Part shown: positions 1 through 7,974 of the stretch, piece by piece
Layout: each line of letters starts with the position of its first letter
Numbering within the stretch: the first letter of the stretch is position 1
DNA from: Citromicrobium sp.
Lineage (GTDB): Bacteria; Pseudomonadota; Alphaproteobacteria; Sphingomonadales; Sphingomonadaceae
Reading direction: 5' to 3'
NCBI GenBank assembly: GCA_002712945.1
Contig: PAVA01000017.1
Coordinates: forward strand, 1 to 18,841
Length of the DNA: 18,841 bases
Program-made: the position numbers and the translations under genes
Notes under the pieces: generated by a model
The model's database searches: none
What the model saw: the letters and a program-made list of their open reading frames with translations, nothing else
What the model was told of the DNA's origin: nothing

Positions 1-276
1 AAGAACACGATCCGCATCGCCCGCCAGGCCGTCGAAAAGGCCGGGCAGTACGCCTATCGCGACCGCAAGGTTAAGAAGCGCAACTTCCGCGCGCTGTGGA
101 TCCAGCGCATCAACGCCGCTGTCCGCGCCGAAGGCCTCACCTATTCGCAGTTCATGCACGGCACCAAGCTGGCCGGCATCGAGCTCGACCGGAAGGTGAT
201 GGCCGACCTCGCCATGAACGAGGAAGCGGCCTTCAAGGCGATCATCAAGCAGGCGAAGGACGCCCTGCCTGCGTAA
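1..276 (+). CDS. rplT: 50S ribosomal protein L20, 3' part only
   Basis: The reading frame is open from base 1 and ends at TAA 274-276, giving the last 91 residues of a protein that is normally about 118-120 residues long, so roughly 28 N-terminal residues lie outside the window. The visible part keeps the L20 hallmarks: a basic stretch ([19 protein letters not shown]), then YSQFMHG, and a C-terminal helix with [11 protein letters not shown]20 binds 23S rRNA and is needed early in 50S assembly. In many bacteria the rpmI-rplT pair lies directly upstream of pheST, and the same order is seen here with pheS starting at 421. The upstream partner genes and any L20 autoregulatory leader are not in the window. 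Confidence 0.96.
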   Translation, partial: KNTIRIARQAVEKAGQYAYRDRKVKKRNFRALWIQRINAAVRAEGLTYSQFMHGTKLAGIELDRKVMADLAMNEEAAFKAIIKQAKDALPA

Positions 277-298
277 AGCAGGCCGGGCGGAAGCCTGT

Positions 299-383
299 CC
301 CGGACCCCGATCCGGGGCGCTTCCCGCCTGATTGATCGAAGCCGTTTGAAAAGAGGAAGCGCCACCCGCCCGGGTAGGCGCTT
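299..383 (+). promoter_or_regulatory. rplT-pheS leader with mutually exclusive folds (possible attenuator)
   Basis: Three pairings can be read directly. Hairpin 1 pairs CCCGGA 299-304 with TCCGGG 311-316. GGCGCTTCC 316-324 is a perfect 9-base complement of GGAAGCGCC 355-363. The second half of that site, AAGCGCC 357-363, also forms the 5' arm of the terminator stem with GGCGCTT 377-383. The 317-324/355-362 pairing would therefore exclude the terminator, as in an antiterminator. pheST is regulated by attenuation in E. coli, but no Phe-rich leader peptide precedes the stem here. Hairpin 1 also resembles a common palindromic repeat of these genomes, so the arrangement may be fortuitous. Confidence 0.35.
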
Positions 384-390
384 TTTCTTT
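357..390 (+). terminator. Intrinsic terminator between rplT and pheS
   Basis: AAGCGCC 357-363 pairs with GGCGCTT 377-383, with a further ACCCG 364-368/CGGGT 371-375 inner stem and a bulged A at 376. A T-rich run (CTTTTTCTTT, 381-390) follows immediately. It would end or attenuate transcription coming from rplT before pheS. Confidence 0.7.
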
Positions 391-420
391 GCCCTCCATT
401 CGTCTAGCGAGCGCCCCATA

Positions 421-1524
421 ATGAGCACCGAACACGAAGCACAAGTCACGCAGACGCTGGAGCGGCTCCATGCCGCCGACACTGTCGATGCGGTCGAGGC
501 GATCCGGGTAGAGGCGCTGGGCAAGCAGGGCTGGCTCAACGCGCTGATGAAGACGCTGGGCAAGATGAGCCCCGAGGAACGCCAGACCGAAGGCCCGCGC
601 CTGCAGGGCATGCGCGCGCGCGTTGCCGAGGCGATCGAGGATCGCAAAAGCGTGCTCGAAGCCGCCGCGCTCGAAGCGAAGCTCGCCACAGAAGTCCTCG
701 ACCTGACCCTGCCCGCACCCCGGATGCCGCAGGGCAGCGTGCATCCGGTCAGCCAGGTGATGGACGAGCTGGCGGAAATCTTCGCCGACCTCGGCTTCGC
801 GGTCGCCACCGGACCCGAGATCGAGGACGAGTGGCACAATTTCACCGCGCTCAACATGGCCGAGACGCACCCCGCGCGCGCCGAGCACGATACGTTCTAT
901 TTCCCCGACCGCGATGCCGACGGCCACCGCATGCTGCTGCGCACGCATACTTCGCCGGTGCAGATCCGCACGATGGTGGCTGAGGGCGCGCCGGTGCGGA
1001 TCATCGCGCCGGGCCGGACCTATCGCAGCGACAGCGATGCGACCCACACGCCGATGTTCCATCAGGTGGAAGGGCTCGCGATCGACCGCGACATCCACCT
1101 GGGCCATCTCAAGTGGACGCTGGAGACCTTCCTCAAGGCCTTCTTCGAGCGTGACGATATCGTTCTGCGGCTGCGCCCGTCCTACTTCCCCTTCACCGAG
1201 CCTTCGGTGGAGGTCGATGTCGGCTATTCCAACGAGGGCGGTCGTCGCGTCGTGGGTGGTCACGGCGATGCCGAGGGCCATGCGTGGATGGAGCTGCTCG
1301 GCTCGGGCATGGTCAACCCGCGGGTGATCGAGGCCGCCGGGCTAGACCCCGACGAATATCAGGGCTTCGCCTTCGGTTGCGGGATCGACCGCCTCGCCAT
1401 GCTCAAATACGGAATGAACGACTTGCGCGCCTTCTTCGATGGCGATGGCCGCTGGCTGTCGCACTACGGCTTCTCGCCCTTCGACCAGCCCACGCTCTCG
1501 GGCGGTGTGGGAGCACGCGCATGA
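421..1524 (+). CDS. pheS: Phenylalanyl-tRNA synthetase alpha subunit
   Basis: This is the catalytic alpha chain of the (alpha-beta)2 class II synthetase that charges tRNA-Phe with phenylalanine in the cytosol. The protein has 367 residues, a normal length. An N-terminal coiled-coil tRNA-binding arm (about 1-90) precedes the catalytic core. Motif 2 begins near residue 196 (APGRTYRSD, then [11 protein letters not shown]), and motif 3 is [11 protein letters not shown] near 318-328. Start ATG 421 gives the family-like MSTEHEAQ. An in-frame TTG at 346 would add 25 residues running through the terminator stem and is rejected. No strong Shine-Dalgarno is visible upstream of 421. The stop overlaps the pheT start as ATGA (1521-1524), so the two subunits are probably translationally coupled, as suits an equimolar complex. 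Confidence 0.98.
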   Translation: MSTEHEAQVTQTLERLHAADTVDAVEAIRVEALGKQGWLNALMKTLGKMSPEERQTEGPRLQGMRARVAEAIEDRKSVLEAAALEAKLATEVLDLTLPAPRMPQGSVHPVSQVMDELAEIFADLGFAVATGPEIEDEWHNFTALNMAETHPARAEHDTFYFPDRDADGHRMLLRTHTSPVQIRTMVAEGAPVRIIAPGRTYRSDSDATHTPMFHQVEGLAIDRDIHLGHLKWTLETFLKAFFERDDIVLRLRPSYFPFTEPSVEVDVGYSNEGGRRVVGGHGDAEGHAWMELLGSGMVNPRVIEAAGLDPDEYQGFAFGCGIDRLAMLKYGMNDLRAFFDGDGRWLSHYGFSPFDQPTLSGGVGARA

Positions 1525-3908
1525 AGTTCAGCATCGAATGGCTCCGCCACTTCCTCGACACCGAGGCTGGCGTGCAGGAGATCGCAGACACGCTCAATGC
1601 GATCGGCCACGAGGTCGAAGGGATCGAGGATCCGGCGGAAAAGCTCGCCGGGTTCACCGTTGCCGAAGTGCTCACCGCCGGGCCGCACCCCGATGCGGAC
1701 AAGCTGCAGGTGCTCTCCGTTTCCACGGGCGAGGGGGAGCCTTTGCAGGTCGTGTGCGGCGCGCCCAATGCGCGCGCCGGGATGAAGGGCGTGCTCGGCC
1801 TACCCGGCGCGGTCGTGCCCGCCAATGGCATGGAGCTCAAGAAGTCCAAGATTCGCGGCGTCGAATCGAACGGCATGATGTGCTCGGTGCGCGAGCTCGA
1901 GCTGGGCGAGGAACACGACGGGATTATCGAGCTGCCCGGCGATGCGCCCGTAGGCGCGAGTTTCGCCGAATATCACGCCGCCTCCCCGGTCATCGACGTG
2001 GCGATCACCCCCGACCGGCCCGATTGCATGGGCGTGATGGGCATTGCGCGCGATCTGGCCGCGGCGGGCCTCGGCACATTCAAGCCGGTCGAGGTTCCCG
2101 ACATCGCAGGCAGCGGGCCCATCGCCATGCCGATCGCAATTGAACCGGATGCGGATTGCAGCGCTTGGTACGGGCGCTCGATCCGCGGGGTCACCAACGG
2201 GTCCAGCCCGGACTGGATGCAACGGCGGCTGAAGGCGGCGGGCCAGCGGCCTATCTCGGCGCTGGTCGATTGCACCAATTATCTGATGCTGGCGACCGGA
2301 CGCCCTGCGCACGTCTACGATCTCGCGAAGCTTTCGGGCGGTATGGCCGCGCGGCGCGCCCGCGACGGCGAGACCGTCGAAGCGCTGAACGAGAAGACCT
2401 ACACGCTCGATTCCACCATGACCGTGATCGCCGACGAAGCAGGCGTTCACGACATCGCCGGAATCATGGGCGGCGAGCATTCGGGCGTGCAGCCGGATAC
2501 AACCGACGTGCTGCTGGAGATTGCGTTCTTCGATCCCGCGCCGATCGGGGTGACGGGCCGCAAGCTGGGCCTGACGTCCGACGCGCGCACCCGATTCGAG
2601 CGCGGCGTCGATCCCGAATTCCTCGACGCTGGCCTCGCTTTGCTGACCGACCTGATTCTCAAGACCTGCGGCGGCGAGCCGAGCGAGGTGGTGCGCGTGG
2701 GGAAGCCGCCGGTCGAGCCCAAGGTGGTCCAGTTCGATCCGGCCCGCACCGCGAAGCTGGGCGGGATCGAGGTGGCGGAAGACCGTCAGCGCGCGATCCT
2801 GACCGCGCTCGAATTCAAGGTGGCCGACGACTGGACTGTCACCTGCCCGCCGCGCCGTCACGATATCGAAGGGCCCGCCGATCTGGTCGAGGAAGTCGTC
2901 CGGATCGAAGGGCTGGACAAGGTCGCCAGCGTCCCGCTGACCCGCGCGCCCGGTGTCGCCAGGCCGACCGCCACGCCCGAGCAGCTGGTGCAGCGCAAGC
3001 TGCGACGTGCGGCGGCCGCACGCGGGCTGCACGAGGCAGTGACCTGGAGCTTCCTTCCCGTCCCCGACGCCGAGCATTTCATGGATGAAGGGGCCCTCTG
3101 GGTACTCGAAAACCCGATCAGCGAAGACCTGAAGGCGATGCGCCCCTCGCTGTTGCCGGGCCTGCTGGCGGCGGCCAAGCGCAACGCGGATCGCGGCGCG
3201 CCGGGCGTGGGGCTGTTCGAGATCGGACGGCGTTATTTCCGGGGCGAGGGCGGCCATAGCGACGAGCGTTCGACGCTCGGCCTCGTGCTCGCGGGCGAGA
3301 AGACGCCGCGCGGCTGGGCGAATGGCAAGGCGCAGGGCTTCGATGCCTACGACGCCAAGGCCGAAGCGCTCGCCCTGCTCGAAGCGGCGGGCGCTCCGGT
3401 CGACAACCTGATGGTGATGGGTGATGCAGGCCCGCAGTTCCACCCGGGCCAGTCGGCCACGCTGCGGCTGGGGCCGAAAAAAGGGCTCGCGCGCTTTGGC
3501 ACGCTGCATCCCGCGACGCTGAAAGCGTTCGATATCGACGGGCCGGTGGTCGCTGCGGAGATCTTCCTCGACGCTATCCCGGTGAAGAAGAATGCCGAGT
3601 TTGCGCGCAGCACCTTTAGTCCGCCCGCGCTCCAGCCGGTGACGCGCGATTTCGCCTTCCTCGTCGATAGCGCGCTTCCGGCGGGCGACCTGGTGAAGGC
3701 GGTGCGCGGCGCGGACAAGAACGCCATCGTCGATGCGCGCATCTTCGACCGCTTTGCCGGGCAGGGCGTCCCCGAGGGCAAGACCTCGCTCGCGCTCGAG
3801 GTGACACTTCAGCCGGGTGAGAAGAGCTTCACCGACGAGGAGCTCAAGGCGATTTCCGAGCGTGTCGTCAAAGCTGCCGAGAAGACCGGAGCGGAGTTGA
3901 GAGCATGA
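1521..3908 (+). CDS. pheT: Phenylalanyl-tRNA synthetase beta subunit
   Basis: This is the large beta chain of phenylalanyl-tRNA synthetase, 795 residues, the usual bacterial length. It opens with [13 protein letters not shown], followed by an EMAP-II-like tRNA-binding domain (about 44-150, with [15 protein letters not shown]). The editing B3/B4 region comes next (about 210-390, with [17 protein letters not shown] and IMGGEHSGV), then the B5 domain (from about 403), the degenerate catalytic-like core, and the C-terminal ferredoxin-fold anticodon-binding domain (about 700-795, starting at [10 protein letters not shown]). The ATG lies inside the end of pheS (ATGA overlap). The stop in turn overlaps the start of the next gene in the same way (3905-3908). 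All three genes therefore read as one tightly packed unit. Confidence 0.98.
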   Translation: MKFSIEWLRHFLDTEAGVQEIADTLNAIGHEVEGIEDPAEKLAGFTVAEVLTAGPHPDADKLQVLSVSTGEGEPLQVVCGAPNARAGMKGVLGLPGAVVPANGMELKKSKIRGVESNGMMCSVRELELGEEHDGIIELPGDAPVGASFAEYHAASPVIDVAITPDRPDCMGVMGIARDLAAAGLGTFKPVEVPDIAGSGPIAMPIAIEPDADCSAWYGRSIRGVTNGSSPDWMQRRLKAAGQRPISALVDCTNYLMLATGRPAHVYDLAKLSGGMAARRARDGETVEALNEKTYTLDSTMTVIADEAGVHDIAGIMGGEHSGVQPDTTDVLLEIAFFDPAPIGVTGRKLGLTSDARTRFERGVDPEFLDAGLALLTDLILKTCGGEPSEVVRVGKPPVEPKVVQFDPARTAKLGGIEVAEDRQRAILTALEFKVADDWTVTCPPRRHDIEGPADLVEEVVRIEGLDKVASVPLTRAPGVARPTATPEQLVQRKLRRAAAARGLHEAVTWSFLPVPDAEHFMDEGALWVLENPISEDLKAMRPSLLPGLLAAAKRNADRGAPGVGLFEIGRRYFRGEGGHSDERSTLGLVLAGEKTPRGWANGKAQGFDAYDAKAEALALLEAAGAPVDNLMVMGDAGPQFHPGQSATLRLGPKKGLARFGTLHPATLKAFDIDGPVVAAEIFLDAIPVKKNAEFARSTFSPPALQPVTRDFAFLVDSALPAGDLVKAVRGADKNAIVDARIFDRFAGQGVPEGKTSLALEVTLQPGEKSFTDEELKAISERVVKAAEKTGAELRA

Positions 3909-4651
3909 AAACCGCATTGATCACCGGAGCGACCGCAGGGATCGGTCAGGCGACCACGCGGCTGCTGGTCGAGAACGGCTGGCGTGTGATCGGCACCGGG
4001 CGGAGGCAGGAGCGGCTCGACGCGCTGGCGCAGGAGCTGGGCGCGGATCGCTTCCTCGGCCTCGCCTTCGACATCACCGACGATGCGGCGCGCGATGCGG
4101 CGATCGACGGGTTGCCGGAAGACTGGCGCGGGATCGACCTGCTGGTGAACAATGCCGGCCTCGCCAAGGGCCTCAACCCTGCGCAGGACGCCGATCTCGA
4201 CGACTGGCAGACCATGATCGACACCAATGTGACCGCGATGGTCCGGCTGACGCGAAAGATGCTGCCCGGCCTGATCGAGCGCAAGGGTGTGCTGGTGAAC
4301 ATCGGCTCGGTCGCGGGGAGCTATGTCTATCCCGGCGGCAACGTATATGCCGGGTCCAAGGCTTTCGTGAACCACTTCACGCTGGCACTGCGCGCTGACC
4401 TGCACGGCACCGGCGTGCGCGTGACCAGCATCGAGCCGGGGATGGTCGAGACCGAATTCACCACCGTGCGCACCGGTAGCCAGGATAAGTCGGACGAATT
4501 CTATTCGGGCGCGCACCCGATGACGGGCGAGGATATTGCCGAGACGATCCGCTGGATCGCCGAACTGCCCGCGCATCTCAACGTCAACCGGCTGGAGATC
4601 ATGCCCGTGACGCAGGACTTCGCGGGCTTCCGCGTGGCGCGGGATTCTTAG
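3905..4651 (+). CDS. NADP-dependent short-chain dehydrogenase, YdfG-like
   Basis: This is a classical SDR of 248 residues. The Rossmann nucleotide-binding motif TGATAGIG is at 7-14, NNAG at 82-85, and the catalytic tetrad is N108, S135, Y148 and K152 (YAGSK). R33/R34 after the second beta strand favour NADP(H). Overall similarity to YdfG (3-hydroxy acid/serine dehydrogenase, malonic semialdehyde reductase) is seen in DLLVNNAGLA, the SVAGSY segment and the C-terminal EIMPVTQ. The substrate cannot be fixed from sequence. The start ATG overlaps the pheT stop, so it is probably co-translated with pheST although no metabolic link is obvious. The gene ends one base before a hairpin doublet that fills most of the gap to prfC. 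Confidence 0.9.
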   Translation: MKTALITGATAGIGQATTRLLVENGWRVIGTGRRQERLDALAQELGADRFLGLAFDITDDAARDAAIDGLPEDWRGIDLLVNNAGLAKGLNPAQDADLDDWQTMIDTNVTAMVRLTRKMLPGLIERKGVLVNIGSVAGSYVYPGGNVYAGSKAFVNHFTLALRADLHGTGVRVTSIEPGMVETEFTTVRTGSQDKSDEFYSGAHPMTGEDIAETIRWIAELPAHLNVNRLEIMPVTQDFAGFRVARDS

Positions 4652-4729
4652 CGTCATCCCAGCGCAAGCTGGGATCGCCACCGGCCAAGCGCTAACTTCA
4701 CACCGATCCCAGCTTTCGCTGGGATGACG
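4652..4729. repeat. REP/BIME-like hairpin doublet upstream of prfC
   Basis: Two hairpins lie in opposite orientation. ATCCCAGC 4656-4663, loop GCAA, pairs with GCTGGGAT 4668-4675. ATCCCAGC 4706-4713, loop TTTC, pairs with GCTGGGAT 4718-4725. The ends form a perfect 12-base inverted repeat, CGTCATCCCAGC 4652-4663 and GCTGGGATGACG 4718-4729. The element begins right after the TAG of the dehydrogenase gene and stops 8 bases before the prfC ATG. CGTCATCCCAGC-type palindromes are a known interspersed repeat class in proteobacterial genomes. It could also act as a transcript-stabilising or terminating structure. Confidence 0.85.
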
Positions 4730-4737
4730 AGAAACAC

Positions 4738-6300
4738 ATGACCTCCGAACGCCGTACCTTCGCGATCATTTCGCACCCCGACGCGGGTAAGACCACGCTG
4801 ACCGAGAAGCTGCTGCTTCGCGGCGGGGCGATCCATCTGGCCGGCGAGGTCAAGGCGCGCGGGGCGGCGCGGCGGGCGCGGTCGGACTGGATGAGCATCG
4901 AGCAGCAGCGCGGCATCTCGGTCACTTCTTCCGTGATGACCTTCGAGCGCAACGGCATCACCTTCAACCTGCTCGACACGCCGGGGCACGAGGATTTCTC
5001 GGAAGACACCTACCGCACGCTGACCGCGGTCGATTCGGCGATCATGGTGCTCGATGCGGCAGCGGGTATCGAGGCGCAGACGTTGAAGCTGTTCGAGGTC
5101 TGCCGCCTGCGCTCCGTGCCGATCATCACCTTCATCAACAAGATCGACCGCGAGGGGCGCGAACCCTTCGAGCTGCTCGACGAGATTGCCGAAAAACTGG
5201 CGCTCGACACAGCGCCGATGAGCTGGCCGGTCGGCATGGGCGGGTTGTTCGAAGGCGTCTACGACTTCGAGGAGAACGAGCTGTATCTGCCCGAAGGCGA
5301 CGGCAAGGAGTTCAAGGGCAAGACGGTCAAGGTCGATGGGCCGGAGGACGAGAAGCTCGCCGAGCATCTTTCCGCCGACGGGGTCGCCCGCGTGGCCGAG
5401 GAAGGCCTGCTGGCGCGCGAAGGCTACGCCCCGTTCGATTTCGAGGCCTATCGCAATGGCGACCTGACGCCGGTCTATTTCGGCTCCGCGCTCAAGGAAT
5501 TCGGGGTCGAGGCGATCATCGACGCGATCGCGAAATTCGCACCTCCGCCGCGCCCGCAGCCCGCCGACGAGGGCGAGATTGCGCCCGACCGCGATGAAGT
5601 CACCGGCTTCATCTTCAAGGTGCAGGCCAATATGGACCCCAACCACCGCGACCGGATCGCCTTCATGCGGCAGGTCTCGGGCACGTTCAAACGTGGCATG
5701 AAGCTGACGCCGAGCGGGCTGGGCAAGCCGATCGCGGTGCATTCGCCGATCCTGTTCTTCGCGCAGGACCGCGAGATCGCCGACAATGCCTACCCCGGCG
5801 ATATCATCGGCATTCCCAACCATGGGACTTTGCGCGTGGGCGACACGCTGAGCGAGAAGAACGAGGTGCGGTTCACCGGCCTGCCCAACTTCGCTCCCGA
5901 AATCCTGCGCCGCGTGCAGCTGAAGGACCCGACCAAGACCAAGCAGTTGCGCAAGGCGCTCGACGACTTGTCAGAAGAGGGCGTGATCCAGGTCTTCTAC
6001 CCGGAGATTGGCGCAAACCATATCGTTGGCGTGGTCGGGCAGCTCCAGCTCGAAGTGCTGATCAGCAGGCTCTCGGCCGAATACAAGGTGGATGCCGCGC
6101 TGGAGCCCGCACCCTTCGCGACTGCGCGCTGGGTGAAGGGCGACGCCAAGGCCATGGACGAGTTCGAGAAGTTCAACCGCGCGAATCTCGCCAAGGACCG
6201 CGACGGAGACATGGTGTTCCTCGCCAAAAGCCCGTGGGACGTGAACTACCAGGCGGAAAAGAACCCGGACCTGACCTTCTCCGCGACGAAGGAGAGATAA
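4738..6300 (+). CDS. prfC: Peptide chain release factor 3 (RF3)
   Basis: RF3 is a translational GTPase that recycles RF1/RF2 from the ribosome after peptide release. The 520-residue protein has the P-loop SHPDAGKTT (12-20), G3 DTPGHEDF (80-87) and G4 NKID (134-137), with QQRGISVTSSV as switch I, followed by domain 2 (about 290-390, FKVQANMDPNHRDRIAF) and an RF3-type C-terminal domain ending with DLTFSATKER. DTPGHEDFSEDTYRTLTAVD identifies RF3 rather than EF-G or TypA. ATG 4738 is the only usable start: upstream in frame there is no ATG, GTG or TTG before a TAA at 4693. The N terminus (MTSERRTFAI) is about 8 residues shorter than E. coli RF3, and no good Shine-Dalgarno is seen because a hairpin repeat lies immediately upstream. 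Confidence 0.97.
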   Translation: MTSERRTFAIISHPDAGKTTLTEKLLLRGGAIHLAGEVKARGAARRARSDWMSIEQQRGISVTSSVMTFERNGITFNLLDTPGHEDFSEDTYRTLTAVDSAIMVLDAAAGIEAQTLKLFEVCRLRSVPIITFINKIDREGREPFELLDEIAEKLALDTAPMSWPVGMGGLFEGVYDFEENELYLPEGDGKEFKGKTVKVDGPEDEKLAEHLSADGVARVAEEGLLAREGYAPFDFEAYRNGDLTPVYFGSALKEFGVEAIIDAIAKFAPPPRPQPADEGEIAPDRDEVTGFIFKVQANMDPNHRDRIAFMRQVSGTFKRGMKLTPSGLGKPIAVHSPILFFAQDREIADNAYPGDIIGIPNHGTLRVGDTLSEKNEVRFTGLPNFAPEILRRVQLKDPTKTKQLRKALDDLSEEGVIQVFYPEIGANHIVGVVGQLQLEVLISRLSAEYKVDAALEPAPFATARWVKGDAKAMDEFEKFNRANLAKDRDGDMVFLAKSPWDVNYQAEKNPDLTFSATKER

Positions 6301-6303
6301 CCC

Positions 6304-6350
6304 CGCCATTCCCGCGCAAGCGGGACCCCCGCCTGCGCGGGGGTGACGGC
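6304..6350. repeat. REP-like hairpin doublet downstream of prfC
   Basis: TCCCGC 6310-6315, loop GCAA, pairs with GCGGGA 6320-6325. CCCCCGC 6326-6332, loop CTGC, pairs with GCGGGGG 6337-6343. The outer flanks CGCCATTCCCGC and GCGGGGGTGACGGC are imperfect inverted copies. It has the same layout as the doublet before prfC (two 4-base-loop hairpins, outer CGTCAY-type ends) but a different stem sequence, which points to a related yet distinct repeat subtype. It starts three bases after the prfC stop and may also serve as its 3' structure. Confidence 0.8.
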
Positions 6351-6378
6351 TAGCGTGTCTTGGAGTAATTCTACTTAC

Positions 6379-6945
6379 ATGGCCGATTTCTCCGAGACCC
6401 TGACCGACAAGCACATCGCGATGATCGCGAAGCAGCCGGTCTTCTTCGTCGCCACCGCTGCCGAGGACGCGCGGATCAACCTCAGCCCCAAGGGCTATGA
6501 TGCGTTTCGGGTGCTCGCACCGGACCGGGTCGCCTATCTCGACCTCGGCGGCTCTGGCAACGAGACCCACGCGCACCTCGCTGCGGATGGCCGCATCACG
6601 CTGATGTTTTGCAATTTCGACCGGCCCGCGCTGATCCTGCGCATCTACGGGCGCGGTCGCCCCGTGCTGCCGCAGGACGATGGGTGGGACGAACTGGCCG
6701 GGCACTTCACCCTGCTGCCCGGCACCCGGCAGATCTTCGACATTTCGGTCGAAAGCGTCCAGACCAGCTGCGGCTGGGGCGTGCCCTTCATGGCCTACGA
6801 GGCCGAGCGACCGACCCTGCAGAAGGCGCACGCGCAGGCCGACCCGGACCAGTGGGTCACCAAGGTCGCGAACCGCACGGAGAGCATCGACGGCCTCCCC
6901 ACGCGCCCCACCGATCGCTTCATCGAAGGCACCCGGACAAGTTGA
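6379..6945 (+). CDS. Pyridoxamine 5'-phosphate oxidase-like FMN-binding protein
   Basis: The protein has 188 residues and opens MADFSETLTDKHIAMIAKQPVFFVATAAEDARINLSPKG in continuous sequence, characteristic of the PNPOx-like split-barrel flavoprotein family. Further family signatures are GSGNETHAHL (about 55-65), the LMFCNF strand, an R-x-YGRGR segment, and the C-terminal VQTSCGWGVPFM. Family members bind FMN or similar cofactors, but the reaction is usually unknown and this is not PdxH itself. Start ATG 6379 is preferred over an upstream in-frame ATG at 6343, which lies inside the repeat doublet. A GGAG at 6362-6365 is somewhat distant from this ATG. The gene stands alone between two gaps. 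Confidence 0.82.
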   Translation: MADFSETLTDKHIAMIAKQPVFFVATAAEDARINLSPKGYDAFRVLAPDRVAYLDLGGSGNETHAHLAADGRITLMFCNFDRPALILRIYGRGRPVLPQDDGWDELAGHFTLLPGTRQIFDISVESVQTSCGWGVPFMAYEAERPTLQKAHAQADPDQWVTKVANRTESIDGLPTRPTDRFIEGTRTS

Positions 6946-7050
6946 GGCAACACCCCACGCGGTAATTCCCGGCCCCGGAAACCAGTGCTTCTGCCCCAAG
7001 GCGGGACATGATATGGTTAACGCAAGAGGCAATCATGGGAAGGACCATTG

Positions 7051-7935
7051 ATGCGTTCGCTTTTGCTTGCAATTTCGCTTGTCCTGTTCGGTTTCGCACC
7101 AGCCTTCGCGCAGGTCGCCACACCGCCGTCCGACGGGGGGCTGCCCGAGGATTTCTACGGCAAGGTCCAGTATTTCGGTAACCACAGCGGCGAAGTCGTC
7201 GCGACCGTGCCCGGCACGCCCCGGCGGACCGACACCAAGTGCCCCAAGCGCGAAGGCGGTTGCCCGGAACTGATCGGCGGCAGCTTCCAGGCCGAACTCG
7301 AATTCGACGGCGATATCGTGAAGGGCAAGTATCGCGGCACCGGCGGGATGCGCCCCTCGACGCTGATCGGCCGCCGCAACGGCGCCAATTGCCGCCTGTT
7401 CGACACGACCGATGGCTCGGTGTGGAGCGGCCGGTGCGACCGCGAGGCCTTCATCGGCACGGTCCGCAGCGTTCCCAACGCGCCCGAGCAGATCGACCTC
7501 GCCTTCGAGACGGTCGGCGTGAACACGGTCGACTTCTACGAGCGGGACCGGACGCGCGAACTCATCCGCGCCTACGACCAGTTCGGCGGCATCGCCTTCG
7601 GCCAGGGCGCGGGCGAGGCGCGGCTCGATGCGATCCTTCAGCTCCACGGCTATTTCGTGGAACCGGGACAGGCCTATCGCTCGGGCACGCTGCGCAACGT
7701 GGAGCGCGAGAGCGACAAGAAGAACAGCCCGATCTACTCGGTCTATGGCGACTATACGACGATCAACGGCGCATCCGCCTGGGCGCGTGCGCGGTTCGAG
7801 TATGACCGCTTCGTCTGCATCGAGACGTCGGTCGAGCAGGGCTATTGCCGCCCCATCGAATCGACGGCACCGGTGCTCGACCCGGACGAAGACCTGTTCG
7901 ATTTCGCCGGGACTACGCCTGCACAGGCCTATTGA
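7051..7935 (+). CDS. Exported protein of unknown function
   Basis: The protein has 294 residues. A clear Sec signal peptide is visible (MRSLLLAISLVLFGFAPAFA, cleavage expected after A20 before QVATPP). The mature part has six cysteines (KCPKREGGC, NCRLF, GRCDRE, VCIETS, GYCRP), an even number that suits disulfides in the periplasm or outside. It is glycine-rich and beta-like in the first half (GSFQAELEFDGDIVKGKYRGTGG), and has acidic and aromatic patches at the end (LDPDEDLFDF). I recognise no named domain. ATG 7051 is chosen over TTG 7048 because GGGAAGGA at 7037-7044 sits 6 bases ahead of it. A hairpin terminator follows at 7951. It is convergent with the GMC oxidoreductase gene. Confidence 0.8.
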   Translation: MRSLLLAISLVLFGFAPAFAQVATPPSDGGLPEDFYGKVQYFGNHSGEVVATVPGTPRRTDTKCPKREGGCPELIGGSFQAELEFDGDIVKGKYRGTGGMRPSTLIGRRNGANCRLFDTTDGSVWSGRCDREAFIGTVRSVPNAPEQIDLAFETVGVNTVDFYERDRTRELIRAYDQFGGIAFGQGAGEARLDAILQLHGYFVEPGQAYRSGTLRNVERESDKKNSPIYSVYGDYTTINGASAWARARFEYDRFVCIETSVEQGYCRPIESTAPVLDPDEDLFDFAGTTPAQAY

Positions 7936-7950
7936 TCGCTTCGAGCCGCA

Positions 7951-7974
7951 GGCGGGCGCTCAGCCCGCCTTTTC
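7951..7974 (+). terminator. Intrinsic terminator of the exported-protein gene, overlapping the opposite gene's 3' end
   Basis: GGCGGGC 7951-7957 pairs with GCCCGCC 7963-7969 across a 5-base loop and is followed by TTTTC. It lies 15 bases after the + strand stop and covers the stop codon (7960-7962) of the convergent GMC oxidoreductase gene. The hairpin could also fold in the opposite transcript. Confidence 0.7.

Noticed and set aside
1284..1520. Upstream extension of the pheT frame into pheS
   Set aside because: It reads pheS out of frame; [13 protein letters not shown] at 1521 matches the normal PheT N terminus.
1800..3917. Long - strand open frame (705 codons) opposite pheT
   Set aside because: It is the antisense of a fully recognisable pheT. 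High GC with codon-position bias keeps the opposite frame open, and the product shows no family motif.
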